Below are positions 11,305-24,633 of a stretch of DNA of 64,000 bases, one piece after another. The stretch is from Symsagittifera roscoffensis (Eukaryota > Xenacoelomorpha > Acoela > Convolutidae): the NCBI RefSeq assembly GCF_963678635.1, contig NC_087062.1, positions 10,400,670 to 10,464,669 of the forward strand. Reading direction: 5' to 3'. A program made the position numbers and the translations under genes. The notes beneath the pieces are model-generated. The model was not told where the DNA came from, searched no databases, and worked only from the letters and a program-made list of their open reading frames with translations. Position 1 is the stretch's first letter. Every line of letters starts with the position of its first letter.

Positions 11305-11613
11305 CTCAAACAAGAGAATTTCATGTAGGATGTCCCATTTGTTAGACCAAAGATTTTTTAATAATAAGTTTTAATAATAAAATGTGAATAATAAAATGTG
11401 AAAGTTTTAATAATTCAAATATAATGAAAATGCACAGAACAGAACAGAACAGAAAAGACATGAATTAATTCGCATTTACAAAACAAATTACATTAACAAA
11501 ACAATAACAACAAACATTTAACAAATACAACATTTAACAAATTATTAATGTAAACAAAAGAAAGATAAGAAAGTAAAGTTAAGAGTGAGGAAAGTAAGCA
11601 CTGATTAAGACAA

Positions 11614-12370
11614 TTAAAGGAGGTTTTTTATGAACCAATGGACAAATTTGATGTATAGTTCGCGGAGGAGAGCATCTGCGTGCATTGATTCTGTGAATTT
11701 TTTGATTTTTCCGAAAGAATTTCGGAGTTCGGTGAGCTGGGCATCAACCACATGACGCCAGTTGCTGTTGTCGTTGGTCACCCGCTCATCCAGCTCGCAG
11801 AAGACTAGGCGGAAAGACTCGGCGGAAAATTGCAATTGCAGCCGCCACGATGGTTTTTTTTCTGTTCGCCCTTTCATATGCACGGGCATCAGCGAAGTAA
11901 TTGTACCAATAGGACAGTTTTCCCACTTCCTGCGCGACGAGACAGATGGCGCCTATGCTGAAGCCATCGACACAATCAGCGAGGTCGTTCACAAAGTCGA
12001 GGGTGACTGAAACGATATATATTTTAAACACAACATTACGACATTGAAGCGGGTTTGTCAAATGATTAAGTTTCGAAGAAAATGCATATTTTGTTTCAAA
12101 AAAAAGGTATTTCAGCACCCGGAATATTCTTGAATTCCACCAGGGAGCCAATTCAAAATCATAGCAAAATATCAAATAAACAGTACTTACTATGTGATGG
12201 TTTAGAAAGTTTTTTGAGGTCCGTTGCCAGTTTCCGGGCCTGCTGCTTGTTCTTGTTGTGATCGATTGATGATTGTTGTGTTGCTGAGAGAGTGGAAGTT
12301 GCTGATGATGGAAGTTGATGATGAGAGGCTGCTGCTGCTGTTTCCACCTCGTCAATTTGCCTTTTGCGGC
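11614..12370 (-). pseudogene. Array copy 1, exons 2-3, frameshifted
   Basis: Splice sites are present. A run of eight T (seven in intact copies) near 11855 shifts exon 3 out of frame. This is the copy furthest from the parent exon. Confidence 0.6.
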
Positions 12371-12878
12371 CTGAAACCATAGAAAAATATCAGGGCGGGA
12401 AGAAACGGGTTTTTACTGAACTTAAAACCAAAAAAACGTATTAAATCAATTAACATGGGCGATTCAAGAATCACAACAAGCGACGGAGGAAGACGATGCA
12501 TGTTTATTTGAGCTTACCCTGCAAACTCAACTCAAACAAGAGAATTTCATGTAGGATGTCCCATTTGTTAGACCAAAGATTTTTTAATAATAAGTTTTAA
12601 TAATAAAATGTGAATAATAAAATGTGAAAGTTTTAATAATTCAAATATAATGAAAATGCACAGAACAGAACAGAACAGAAAAGACATGAATTAATGCGCA
12701 TTTACAAAACAAATTACATTAACAAAACAATAACAACAAACATTTAACAAATACAACATTTAACAAATTAATAATGTAAACAAAAGAAAGATAAGAAAGT
12801 AAAGTAAAGAGTGAGGAAAGTAAGCACTGAGTAAGACAATTAAAGGAGGTTTTTTATGAACCAATGGACAAATTTGAT

Positions 12879-13596
12879 TTATAGTTCGCGGAGGAGAGCA
12901 TCTGCGTGCATTGATTCTGTGAATTTTTTGATTTTTCCGAAAGAATTTCGGAGTTCGGTGAGCTGGGCATCAACCACATGACGCCAGGTGCTGTTGTCGT
13001 TGGTCACCCGCTCATCCAGCTCGCAGAAGACTAGGCGGAAAGACTCGGCGGAAAATTGCAATTGCAGCCGCCACGATGGTTTTTCTGTTCGCCCTTTCAT
13101 ATGCACGGGCATCAGCGAAGTAATTGTACCAATAGGACAGTTTTCCCACTTCCTGCGCGACGAGACAGATGGCGCCTACGCTGAAGCCATCGACACAATC
13201 AGCGAGGTCGTTCACAAAGTCGAGGGTGACTGAAACGATATATATTTTAAACACAACATTACGACATTGAAGCGGGTTTGTCAAATGATTAAGTTTCGAA
13301 GAAAATGCATGATATTTTGTTTTTAAAAAAAGGTATTTCAGCACCCGGAATATTCTTGAATTCCACCAGGGAGCCAATTCAAAATCATAGCAAAACATCA
13401 AATAAACATTACTTACTATGTGATGGTTTAGAAAGTTTTTTGAGGTCCGTTGCCAGTTTCCGGGCCTGCTGCTTGTTCTTGTTGTGATCGATTGATGATT
13501 GTTGTGTTGCTGAGAGAGTGGAAGTTGCTGATGACGGAAGTTGACGATGAGAGGCTGCTGCTGCTGTTTCCACCTCGTCAATTTGCCTTTTGCGGC
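12879..13596 (-). pseudogene. Array copy 2, frameshifted and early stop
   Basis: Five T in the exon 3 run shift the frame. A G to T change in GATGTATAG also makes an early stop near 12879. Confidence 0.6.
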
Positions 13597-14065
13597 CTGA
13601 AACCATAGAAAAATATCAGGGCGGGAAGAAACGGGTTTTTACTGAACTTAAAACCAAAAAAACGTATTAAATCAATTAACATGGGCGATTCAAGAATCAC
13701 AACAAGCGACGGAGGAAGACGATGCATGTATATTTGAGCTTACCCTGCAAACTCAACTCAAACAAGAGAATTTCATGTAGGATGTCCCATTTGTTAGACC
13801 AAAGATTTTTTAATAATAAGTTTTAATAATAAAATGTGAATAATAAAATGTGAAAGTTTTAATAATTCAAATATAATGAAAATGCACAGAACAGAACAGA
13901 ACAGAAAAGACATGAATTAATTCGCATTTACAAAACAAATTACATTAACAAAACAATAACAACAAACATTTAACAAATACAACATTTAACAAATTATTAA
14001 TGTAAACAAAAGAAAGATAAGAAAGTAAAGTAAAGAGTGAGGAAAGTAAGCACTGATTAAGACAA

Positions 14066-14809
14066 TTAAAGGAGGTTTTTTATGAACCAATGGACAAATT
14101 TGATGTATAGTTCGCGGAGGAGAGCATCTGCGTGCATTGATTCTGTGAATTTTTTGATTTTTCCGAAAGAATTTCGGAGTTCGGTGAGCTGGGCATCAAC
14201 CACATGACGCCAGTTGCTGTTGTCGTTGGTCACCCGCTCATCCAGCTCGCAGAAGACTAGGCGGAAAATTGCAATTGCAGCCGCCACGATGGTTTTTTTT
14301 CTGTTCGCCCTTTCATATGCACGGACATCAGCGAAGTAATTGTACCAATAGGACAGTTTTCCCACTTCCTGCGCGACGAGACAAATGGCGCCTATGCTGA
14401 AGCCATCGACACAATCAGCGAGGTCGTTCACAAAGTCGAGGGTGACTGAAACGATATATATTTTAAACACAACATTACGACATTGAAGCGGGTTTGTCAA
14501 ATGATTAAGTTTCGAAGAAAATGCATATTTTGTTTCAAAAAAAAGGTATTTCAGCACCCGGAATATTCTTGAATTCCACCAGGGAGCCAATTCAAAATCA
14601 TAGCAAAACATCAAATAAACAGTACTTACTATGTGATGGTTTAGAAAGTTTTTTGAGGTCCGTTGCCAGTTTCCGGGCCTGCTGCTTGTTCTTGTTGTGA
14701 TCGATTGATGATTGTTGTGTTGCTGAGAGAGTGGAAGTTGCTGATGATGGAAGTTGATGATGAGAGGCTGCTGCTGCTGTTTCCACCTCGTCAATTTGCC
14801 TTTTGCGGC
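14066..14809 (-). CDS. Array copy 3, frame restored by a deletion
   Basis: Eight T shift the frame, but a 13-bp deletion just 5' on the plus strand (GACTCGGCGGAAA missing) restores it. Exon 3 therefore stays open with about ten altered residues. Confidence 0.4.
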   Translation of the reverse strand, partial: AAKGKLTRWKQQQQPLIINFHHQQLPLSQQHNNHQSITTRTSSRPGNWQRTSKNFLNHHIVSTVYLMFCYDFELAPWWNSRIFRVLKYLFFETKYAFSSKLNHLTNPLQCRNVVFKIYIVSVTLDFVNDLADCVDGFSIGAICLVAQEVGKLSYWYNYFADVRAYERANRKKTIVAAAIAIFRLVFCELDERVTNDNSNWRHVVDAQLTELRNSFGKIKKFTESMHADALLRELYIKFVHWFIKNLL

Positions 14810-15312
14810 CTGAAACCATAGAAAAATATCAGGGCGGGAAGAAACGGGTTTTTACTGAACTTAAAACCAAAAAAACGTATTAAATCAATTAACATGGGCG
14901 ATTCAAGAATCACAACAAGCGACGGAGGAAGACGATGCATGTTTATTTGAGCTTACCCTGCAAACTCAACTCAAACAAGAGAATTTCATGTAGGATGTCC
15001 CATTTGTTAGACCAAAGATTTTTTAATAATAAGTTTTAATAATAAAATGTGAATAATAAAATGTGAAAGTTTTAATAATTCAAATATAATGAAAATGCAC
15101 AGAACAGAACAGAAAAGACATGAATTAATTCGCATTTACAAAACAAATTACATTAACAAAACAATAACAGCAAACATTTAACAAATACAACATTTAACAA
15201 ATTAATAATGTAAACAAAAGAAAGACAAGAAAGTAAAGTAAAGAGTGAGGAAAGTAAGCACTGAGTAAGACAATTAAAGGAGGTTTTTTATGAACCAATG
15301 GACAAATTTGAT

Positions 15313-16033
15313 TTATAGTTCGCGGAGGAGAGCATCTGCGTGCATTGATTCTGTGAATTTTTTGATTTTTCCGAAAGAATTTCGGAGTTCGGTGAGCTGG
15401 GCATCAACCACATGACGCCAGGTGCTGTTGTCGTTGGTCACCCGCTCATCCAGCTCGCAGAAGACTAGGCGGAAAGACTCGGCGGAAAATTGCAATTGCA
15501 GCCGCCACGATGGTTTTTTTTCTGTTCGCCCTTTCATATGCACGGGCATCAGCGAAGTAATTGTACCAATAGGACAGTTTTCCCACTTCCTGCGCGACGA
15601 GACAGATGGCGCCTACGCTGAAGCCATCGACACAATCAGCGAGGTCGTTCACAAAGTCGAGGGTGACTGAAACGATATATATTTTAAACACAACATTACG
15701 ACATTGAAGCGGGTTTGTCAAATGATTAAGTTTCGAAGAAAATGCATGATATTTTGTTTTAAAAAAAAGGTATTTCAGCACCCGGAATATTCTTGAATTC
15801 CACCAGGGAGCCAATTCAAAATCATAGCAAAACATCAAATAAACAGTACTTACTATGTGATGGTTTAGAAAGTTTTTTGAGGTCCGTTGCCAGTTTCCGG
15901 GCCTGCTGCTTGTTCTTGTTGTGATCGATTGATGATTGTTGTGTTGCTGAGAGAGTGGAAGTTGCTGATGATGGAAGTTGATGATGAGAGGCTGCTGCTG
16001 CTGTTTCCACCTCGTCAATTTGCCTTTTGCGGC
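15313..16033 (-). pseudogene. Array copy 4, frameshifted and early stop
   Basis: Eight T in the exon 3 run, plus the same GATTTATAG early stop as copy 2. Confidence 0.6.
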
Positions 16034-16502
16034 CTGAAACCATAGAAAAATATCAGGGCGGGAAGAAACGGGTTTTTACTGAACTTAAAACCAAAAAAAC
16101 GTATTAAATCAATTAACATGGGCGATTCAAGAATCACAACAAGCGACGGAGGAAGACGATGCATGTTTATTTGAGCTTACCCTGCAAACTCAACTCAAAC
16201 AAGAGAATTTCATGTAGGATGTCCCATTTGTTAGACCAAAGATTTTTTAATAATAAGTTTCAATAATAAAATGTGAATAATAAAATGTGAAAGTTTTAAT
16301 AATTCAAATAGAATGAAAATGCACAGAACAGAACAGAACAGAAAAGACATGAATTAATTCGCATTTACAAAACAAATTACATTAACAAAACAATAACAAC
16401 AAACATTTAACAAATACAACATTTAACAAATTAATAATGTAAACAAAAGAAAGATAAGAAAGTAAAGTAAAGAGTGAGGAAAGTAAGCACTGAGTAAGAC
16501 AA

Positions 16503-17261
16503 TTAAAGGAGGTTTTTTATGAACCAATGGACAAATTTGATGTATAGTTCGCGGAGGAGAGCATCTGCGTGCATTGATTCTGTGAATTTTTTGATTTTTC
16601 CGAAAGAATTTCGGAGTTCGGTGAGCTGGGCATCAACCACATGACGACAGGTGCTGTTGTCGTTGGTCACCCGCTCATCCAGCTCGCAGAAGACTAGGCG
16701 GAAAGACTCGGCGGAAAATTGCAATTGCAGCCGCCACGATGGTTTTTTTCTGTTCGCCCTTTCATATGCACGGGCATCAGCGAAGTAATTGTACCAATAG
16801 GACAGTTTTCCCATTTCCTGCGCGACGAGACAGATGGCGCCTACGCTGAAGCCATCGACACAATCAGCGAGGTCGTTCACAAAGTCGAGGGTGACTGAAA
16901 CGATATATATTTTAAACACAACATTACGACATTGAAGCGGGTTTGTCAAATGATTAAGTTTCGAAGAAAATGCATGATATTTTGTTTTAAAAAAAAGGTA
17001 TTTCAGCACCCGGAATATTCTTGAATTCCACCAGGGAGCCAATTCAAAATCATAGCAAAACATCAAATAAACAGTACTTACTATGTGATGGTTTAGAAAG
17101 TTTTTTGAGGTCCGTTGCCAGTTTCCGGGCCTGCTGCTTGTTCTTGTTGTGATCGATTGATGATTGTTGTGTTGCTGAGAGAGTGGAAGTTGCTGATGAT
17201 GGAAGTTGATGATGAGAGGCTGCTGCTGCTGTTTCCACCTCGTCAATTTGCCTTTTGCGGC
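16503..17261 (-). CDS. Array copy 5, exon 2-3 pair open
   Basis: Seven T; exon 3 is open to the common stop and both splice junctions are intact. One substitution (Trp to Cys) lies in the VTNDNSTWRHV segment. Confidence 0.45.
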   Translation of the reverse strand, partial: AAKGKLTRWKQQQQPLIINFHHQQLPLSQQHNNHQSITTRTSSRPGNWQRTSKNFLNHHIVSTVYLMFCYDFELAPWWNSRIFRVLKYLFFKTKYHAFSSKLNHLTNPLQCRNVVFKIYIVSVTLDFVNDLADCVDGFSVGAICLVAQEMGKLSYWYNYFADARAYERANRKKPSWRLQLQFSAESFRLVFCELDERVTNDNSTCRHVVDAQLTELRNSFGKIKKFTESMHADALLRELYIKFVHWFIKNLL

Positions 17262-17729
17262 CTGAAACCATAGAAAAATATCAGGGCGGGAAGAAACGGG
17301 TTTTTACTGAACTTAAAACCAAAAAAACGTATTAAATCAATTAACATGGGCGATTCAAGAATCACAACAAGCGACGGAGGAAGACGATGCATGTTTATTT
17401 GAGCTTACCCTGCAAACTCAACTCAAACAAGAGAATTTCATGTAGGATGTCCCATTTGTTAGACCAAAGATTTTTTAATAATAAGTTTTAATAATAAAAT
17501 GTGAATAATAAAATGTGAAATTTTAATAATTCAAATATAATGAAAATGCACAGAACAGAACAGAACAGAAAAGACATGAAATAATTCGCATTTACAAAAC
17601 AAATTACATTAACAAAACAATAACAACAAACATTTAACAAATACAACATTTAACAAATTAATAATGTAAAAAAAAGAAAGATAAGAAAGTAAAGTAAAGA
17701 GTGAGGAAAGTAAGCACTGAGTAAGACAA

Positions 17730-18490
17730 TTAAAGGAGGTTTTTTATGAACCAATGGACAAATTTGATGTATAGTTCGCGGAGGAGAGCATCTGCGTGCA
17801 TTGATTCTGTGAATTTTTTGATTTTTCCGAAAGAATTTCGGAGTTCGGTGAGCTGGGCATCAACCACATGACGCCAGGTGCTGTTGTCGTTGGTCACCCG
17901 CTCATCCAGCTCGCAGAAGACTAGGCGGAAAGACTCGGCGGAAAATTGCAATTGCAGCCGCCACGATGGTTTTTTTTTCTGTTCGCCCTTTCATATGCAC
18001 GGGCATCAGCGAAGTAATTGTACCAATAGGACAGTTTTCCCACTTCCTGCGCGACGAGACAGATGGCGCCTACGCTGAAGCCATCGACACAATCAGCGAG
18101 GTCGTTCACAAAGTCGAGGGTGACTGAAACGATATATATTTTAAACACAACATTACGACATTGAAGCGGGTTTGTCAAATGATTAAGTTTCGAAGAAAAT
18201 GCATGATATTTTGTTTTAAAAAAAAGGTATTTCAGCACCCGGAATATTCTTGAATTCCACCAGGGAGCCAATTCAAAATCATAGCAAAACATCAAATAAA
18301 CAGTACTTACTATGTGATGGTTTAGAAAGTTTTTTGAGGTCCGTTGCCAGTTTCCGGGCCTGCTGCTTGTTCTTGTTGTGATCGATTGATGATTGTTGTG
18401 TTGCTGAGAGAGTGGAAGTTGCTGATGATGGAAGTTGATGATGAGAGGCTGCTGCTGCTGTTTCCACCTCGTCAATTTGCCTTTTGCGGC
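17730..18490 (-). pseudogene. Array copy 6, frameshifted
   Basis: Nine T in the exon 3 run move translation into a frame that ends soon after. The C-terminal part survives in the original frame. Confidence 0.6.
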
Positions 18491-18959
18491 CTGAAACCAT
18501 AGAAAAATATCAGGGCGGGAAGAAACGGGTTTTTACTGAACTTAAAACCAAAAAAACGTATTAAATCAATTAACATGGGCGATTCAAGAATCACAACAAG
18601 CGACGGAGGAAGACGATGCATGTTTATTTGAGCTTACCCTGCAAACTCAACTCAAACAAGAGAATTTCATGTAGGATGTCCCATTTGTTAGACCAAAGAT
18701 TTTTTAATAATAAGTTTTAATAATAAAATGTGAATAATAAAATGTGAAAGTTTTAATAATTCAAATATAATGAAAATGCACAGAACAGAACAGAACAGAA
18801 AAGACATGAATTAATTCGCATTTACAAAACAAATTACATTAACAAAACAATAACAACAAACATTTAACAAATACAACATTTAACAAATTAATAATGTAAA
18901 CAAAAGAAAGATAAGAAAGTAAAGTAAAGAGTGAGGAAAGTAAGCACTGAGTAAGACAA

Positions 18960-19718
18960 TTAAAGGAGGTTTTTTATGAACCAATGGACAAATTTGATGT
19001 ATAGTTCGCGGAGGAGAGCATCTGCGTGCATTGATTCTGTGAATTTTTTGATTTTTCCGAAAGAATTTCGGAGTTCGGTGAGCTGGGCATCAACCACATG
19101 ACGCCAGGTGCTGTTGTCGTTGGTCACCCGCTCATCCAGCTCGCAGAAGACTAGGCGGAAAGACTCGGCGGAAAATTGCAATTGCAGCCGCCACGATGGT
19201 TTTTTTCTGTTCGCCCTTTCATATGCACGGGCATCAGCGAAGTAATTGTACCAATAGGACAGTTTTCCCACTTCCTGCGCGACGAGACAGATGGCGCCTA
19301 CGCTGAAGCCATCGACACAATCAGCGAGGTCGTTCACAAAGTCGAGGGTGACTGAAACGATATATATTTTAAACACAACATTACGACATTGAAGCGGGTT
19401 TGTCAAATGATTAAGTTTCGAAGAAAATGCATGATATTTTGTTTTAAAAAAAAGGTATTTCAGCACCCGGAATATTCTTGAATTCCACCAGGGAGCCAAT
19501 TCAAAATCATAGCAAAACATCAAATAAACAGTACTTACTATGTGATGGTTTAGAAAGTTTTTTGAGGTCCGTTGCCAGTTTCCGGGCCTGCTGCTTGTTC
19601 TTGTTGTGATCGATTGATGATTGTTGTGTTGCTGAGAGAGTGGAAGTTGCTGATGATGGAAGTTGATGATGAGAGGCTGCTGCTGCTGTTTCCACCTCGT
19701 CAATTTGCCTTTTGCGGC
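18960..19718 (-). CDS. Array copy 7, exon 2-3 pair open
   Basis: Seven T, all splice sites present, no stop before the common end. It matches the consensus of the array. Confidence 0.45.
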   Translation of the reverse strand, partial: AAKGKLTRWKQQQQPLIINFHHQQLPLSQQHNNHQSITTRTSSRPGNWQRTSKNFLNHHIVSTVYLMFCYDFELAPWWNSRIFRVLKYLFFKTKYHAFSSKLNHLTNPLQCRNVVFKIYIVSVTLDFVNDLADCVDGFSVGAICLVAQEVGKLSYWYNYFADARAYERANRKKPSWRLQLQFSAESFRLVFCELDERVTNDNSTWRHVVDAQLTELRNSFGKIKKFTESMHADALLRELYIKFVHWFIKNLL

Positions 19719-20187
19719 CTGAAACCATAGAAAAATATCAGGGCGGGAAGAAACGGGTTTTTACTGAACTTAAAACCAAAAAAACGTATTAAATCAATTA
19801 ACATGGGCGATTCAAGAATCACAACAAGCGACGGAGGAAGACGATGCATGTTTATTTGAGCTTACCCTGCAAACTCAACTCAAACAAGAGAATTTCATGT
19901 AGGATGTCCCATTTGATAGACCAAAGATTTTTAAATAATAAGTTTTAATAATAAAATGTGAATAATAAAATGTGAAAGTTTTAATAATTCAAATATAATG
20001 AAAATGCACAGAACAGAACAGAACAGAAAAGACATGAATTAATTCGCATTTACAAAACAAATTACATTAACAAAACAATAACAACAAACATTTAACAAAT
20101 ACAACATTTAACAAATTAATAATGTAAACAAAAGAAAGATAAGAAAGTAAAGTAAAGAGTGAGGAAAGTAAGCACTGAGTAAGACAA

Positions 20188-20947
20188 TTAAAGGAGGTTT
20201 TTTATGAACCAATGGACAAATTTGATGTATAGTTCGCGGAGGAGAGCATCTGCGTGCATTGATTCTGTGAATTTTTTGATTTTTCCGAAAGAATTTCGGA
20301 GTTCGGTGAGCTAGGCATCAACCACATGACGCCAGGTGCTGTTGTCGTTGGTCACCCGCTCATCCAGCTCGCAGAAGACTAGGCGGAAAGACTCGGCGGA
20401 AAATTGCAATTGCAGCCGCCACGATGGTTTTTTTCTGTTCGCCCTTTCATATGCACGGGCATCAGCGAAGTAATTGTACCAATAGGACAGTTTTCCCACT
20501 TCCTGCGCGACGAGACAGATGGCGCCTACGCTGAAGCCATCGACACAATCAGCGAGGTCGTTCACAAAGTCGAAGGTGACTGAAACGATATATATTTTAA
20601 ACACAACATTACGACATTGAAGCGGGTTTGTCAAATGATTAAGTTTCGAAGAAAATGCATGATATTTTGGTTTTAAAAAAAAGGTATTTCAGCACCCGGA
20701 ATATTCTTGAATTCCACCAGGGAGCCAATTCAAAATCATAGCAAAACATCAAATAAACAGTACTTACTATGTGATGGTTTAGAAAGTTTTTTGAGGTCCG
20801 TTGCCAGTTTCCGGGCCTGCTGCTTGTTCTTGTTGTGATCGATTGATGATTGTTGTGTTGCTGAGAGAGTGGAAGTTGCTGATGATGGAAGTTGATGATG
20901 AGAGGCTGCTGCTGCTGTTTCCACCTCGTCAATTTGCCTTTTGCGGC
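20188..20947 (-). pseudogene. Array copy 8, nonsense in exon 3
   Basis: GAGCTGGGC is changed to GAGCTAGGC, giving a stop after VVDA near 20311. An extra G in the intron poly(A/T) region is shared with copy 12. Confidence 0.6.
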
Positions 20948-21455
20948 CTGAAACCATAGAAAAATATCAGGGCGGGAAGAAACGGGTTTTTACTGAACTT
21001 AAAACCAAAAAAACGTATTAAATCAATTAACATGGGCGATTCAAGAATCACAACAAGCGACGGAGGAAGACGATGCATGTTTATTTGAGCTTACCCTGCA
21101 AACTCAACTCAAACAAGAGAATTTCATGTAGGATGTCCCATTTGTTAGACCAAAGATTTTTTAATAATAAGTTTTAATAATAAAATGTGAATAATAAAAT
21201 GTGAAAGTTTTAATAATTCAAATATAATGAAAATGCACAGAACAGAACAGAACAGAAAAGACATGAATTAATTCGCATTTACAAAACAAATTACATTAAC
21301 AAAACAATAACAACAAACATTTAACAAATACAACATTTAACAAATTAATAATGTAAACAAAAGAAAGATAAGAAAGTAAAGTAAAGAGTGAGGAAAGTAA
21401 GCACTGAGTAAGACAATTAAAGGAGGTTTTTTATGAACCAATGGACAAATTTGAT

Positions 21456-22175
21456 TTATAGTTCGCGGAGGAGAGCATCTGCGTGCATTGATTCTGTGAA
21501 TTTTTTGATTTTTCCGAAAGAATTTCGGAGTTCGGTGAGCTGGGCATCAACCACATGACGCCAGGTGCTGTTGTCGTTGGTCACCCGCTCATCCAGCTCG
21601 CAGAAGACTAGGCGGAAAGACTCGGCGGAAAATTGCAATTGCAGCCGCCACGATGGTTTTTTTTCTGTTCGCCCTTTCATATGCACGGACATCAGCGAAG
21701 TAATTGTACCAATAGGACAGTTTTCCCACTTCCTGCGCGACGAGACAGATGGCGCCTACGCTGAAGCCATCGACACAATCAGCGAGGTCGTTCACAAAGT
21801 CGAGGGTGACTGAAACGATTTATATTTTAAACACAACATTACGACATTGAAGCGGGTTTGTCAAATGATTAAGTTTCGAAGAAAATGCATGATATTTTGT
21901 TTTAAAAAAAGGTATTTCAGCACCCGGAATATTCTTGAATTCCACCAGGGAGCCAATTCAAAATCATAGCAAAACATCAAATAAACAGTACTTACTATGT
22001 GATGGTTTAGAAAGTTTTTTGAGGTCCGTTGCCAGTTTCCGGGCCTGCTGCTTGTTCTTGTTGTGATCGATTGATGATTGTTGTGTTGCTGAGAGAGTGG
22101 AAGTTGCTGATGATGGAAGTTGATGATGAGAGGCTGCTGCTGCTGTTTCCACCTCGTCAATTTGCCTTTTGCGGC
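21456..22175 (-). pseudogene. Array copy 9, frameshifted and early stop
   Basis: Eight T in the exon 3 run, plus the GATTTATAG early stop near 21456. Confidence 0.6.
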
Positions 22176-22644
22176 CTGAAACCATAGAAAAATATCAGGG
22201 CGGGAAGAAACGGGTTTTTACTGAACTTAAAACCAAAAAAACGTATTAAATCAATTAACATGGGCGATTCAAGAATCACAACAAGCGACGGAGGAAGACG
22301 ATGCATGTTTATTTGAGCTTACCCTGCAAACTCAACTCAAACAAGAGAATTTCATGTAGGATGTCCCATTTGTTAGACCAAAGATTTTTTAATAATAAGT
22401 TTTAATAATAAAATGTGAATAATAAAATGTGAAAGTTTTAATAATTCAAATATAATGAAAATGCACAGAACAGAACAGAACAGAAAAGACATGAATTAAT
22501 TCGCATTTACAAAACAAATTACATTAACAAAACAATAACAACAAACATTTAACAAATACAACATTTAACAAATTAATAATGTAAACAAAAGAAAGATAAG
22601 AAAGTAAAGTAAAGAGTGAGGAAAGTAAGCACTGAGTAAGACAA

Positions 22645-23404
22645 TTAAAGGAGGTTTTTTATGAACCAATGGACAAATTTGATGTATAGTTCGCGGAGGA
22701 GAGCATCTGCGTGCATTGATTCTGTGAATTTTTTGATTTTTCCGAAAGAATTTTGGAGTTCGGTGAGCTGGGCATCAACCACATGACGCCAGGTGCTGTT
22801 GTCGTTGGTCACCCGCTCATCCAGCTCGCAGAAGACTAGGCGGAAAGACTCGGCGGAAAATTGCAATTGCAGCCGCCACGATGGTTTTTTTTTCTGTTCG
22901 CCCTTTCATATGCACGGGCATCAGCGAAGTAATTGTACCAATAGGACAGTTTTCCCACTTCCTGCGCGACGAGACAGATGGCGCCTACGCTGAAGCCATC
23001 GACACAATCAGCGAGGTCGTTCACAAAGTCGAGGGTGACTGAAACGATTTATATTTTAAACACAACATTACGACATTGAAGCGGGTTTGTCAAATGATTA
23101 AGTTTCGAAGAAAATGCATGATATTTTGTTTTAAAAAAAGGTATTTCAGCACCCGGAATATTCTTGAATTCCACCAGGGAGCCAATTCAAAATCATAGCA
23201 AAACATCAAATAAACAGTACTTACTATGTGATGGTTTAGAAAGTTTTTTGAGGTCCGTTGCCAGTTTCCGGGCCTGCTGCTTGTTCTTGTTGTGATCGAT
23301 TGATGATTGTTGTGTTGCTGAGAGAGTGGAAGTTGCTGATGATGGAAGTTGATGATGAGAGGCTGCTGCTGCTGTTTCCACCGCGTCAATTTGCCTTTTG
23401 CGGC
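22645..23404 (-). pseudogene. Array copy 10, frameshifted
   Basis: Nine T in the exon 3 run. Exon 2 carries Glu to Ala (CGCGTC), shared only with copy 14. Confidence 0.6.
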
Positions 23405-23874
23405 CTGAAACCATAGAAAAATATCAGGGCGGGAAGAAACGGGTTTTTACTGAACTTAAAACCAAAAAAAACGTATTAAATCAATTAACATGGGCGATTC
23501 AAGAATCACAACAAGCGACGGAGAAAGACGATGCATGTTTATTTGAGCTTACCCTGCAAACTCAACTCAAACAAGAGAATTTCATGTAGGATGTCCCATT
23601 TGTTAGACCAAAGATTTTTTAATAATAAGTTTTAATAATAAAATGTGAATAATAAAATGTGAAAGTTTTAATAATTCAAATATAATGAAAATGCACAGAA
23701 CAGAACAGAACAGAAAAGACATGAATTAATTCGCATTTACAAAACAAATTACATTAACAAAACAATAACAACAAACATTTAACAAATACAACATTTAACA
23801 AATTAATAATGTAAACAAAAGAAAGATAAGAAAGTAAAGTAAAGAGTGAGGAAAGTAAGCACTGAGTAAGACAA

Positions 23875-24633
23875 TTAAAGGAGGTTTTTTATGAACCAAT
23901 GGACAAATTTGATGTATAGTTCGCGGAGGAGAGCATCTGCGTGCATTGATTCTGTGAATTTTTTGATTTTTCCGAAAGAATTTCGGAGTTCGGTGAGCTG
24001 GGCATCAACCACATGACGCCAGGTGCTGTTGTCGTTGGTCACCCGCTCATCCAGCTCGCAGAAGACTAGGCGGAAAGACTCGGCGGAAAATTGCAATTGC
24101 AGCCGCCACGATGGTTTTTTTCTGTTCGCCCTTTCATATGCACGGGCATCAGCGAAGTAATTGTACCAATAGGACAGTTTTTCCTTTTCCTGCGCGACGA
24201 GACAGATGGCGCCTACGCTGAAGCCATCGACACAATCATTGAGGTCGTTCACAAAGTCGAGGGTGACTGAAACGATATATATTTTAAACACAACATTACG
24301 ACATTGAAGCGGGTTTGTCAAATGATTAAGTTTCGAAGAAAATGCATGATATTTTGTTTTAAAAAAAAGATATTTCAGCACCCGGAATATTCTTGAATTC
24401 CACCAGGGAGCCAATTCAAAATCATAGCAAAACATCAAATAAACAGTACTTACTATGTGATGGTTTAGAAAGTTTTTTGAGGTCCGTTGCCAGTTTCCGG
24501 GCCTGCTGCTTGTTCTTGTTGTGATCGATTGATGATTGTTGTGTTGCTGAGAGAGTGGAAGTTGCTGATGATGGAAGTTGATGATGAGAGGCTGCTGCTG
24601 CTGTTTCCACCTCGTCAATTTGCCTTTTGCGGC
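23875..24633 (-). CDS. Array copy 11, exon pair open, diverged
   Basis: Open throughout, with clustered changes in exon 3 (ADC to NDC, EVGK to EKEK) that it shares only with copy 15. Confidence 0.42.
   Translation of the reverse strand, partial: AAKGKLTRWKQQQQPLIINFHHQQLPLSQQHNNHQSITTRTSSRPGNWQRTSKNFLNHHIVSTVYLMFCYDFELAPWWNSRIFRVLKYLFFKTKYHAFSSKLNHLTNPLQCRNVVFKIYIVSVTLDFVNDLNDCVDGFSVGAICLVAQEKEKLSYWYNYFADARAYERANRKKPSWRLQLQFSAESFRLVFCELDERVTNDNSTWRHVVDAQLTELRNSFGKIKKFTESMHADALLRELYIKFVHWFIKNLL

Noticed and set aside
11762-12010. Plus-strand frames of 60-82 codons repeated in each unit
   Set aside because: They are reverse-strand shadows of exons 2 and 3 and shift with the same poly-T run.
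16503-16525. Perfect-looking bacterial ribosome site (AAAGGAGG, 6 nt, ATG) in every array unit
   Set aside because: It is the antisense of the exon 3 stop region, opens only ~50 codons, and sits in an intron-bearing eukaryotic locus.
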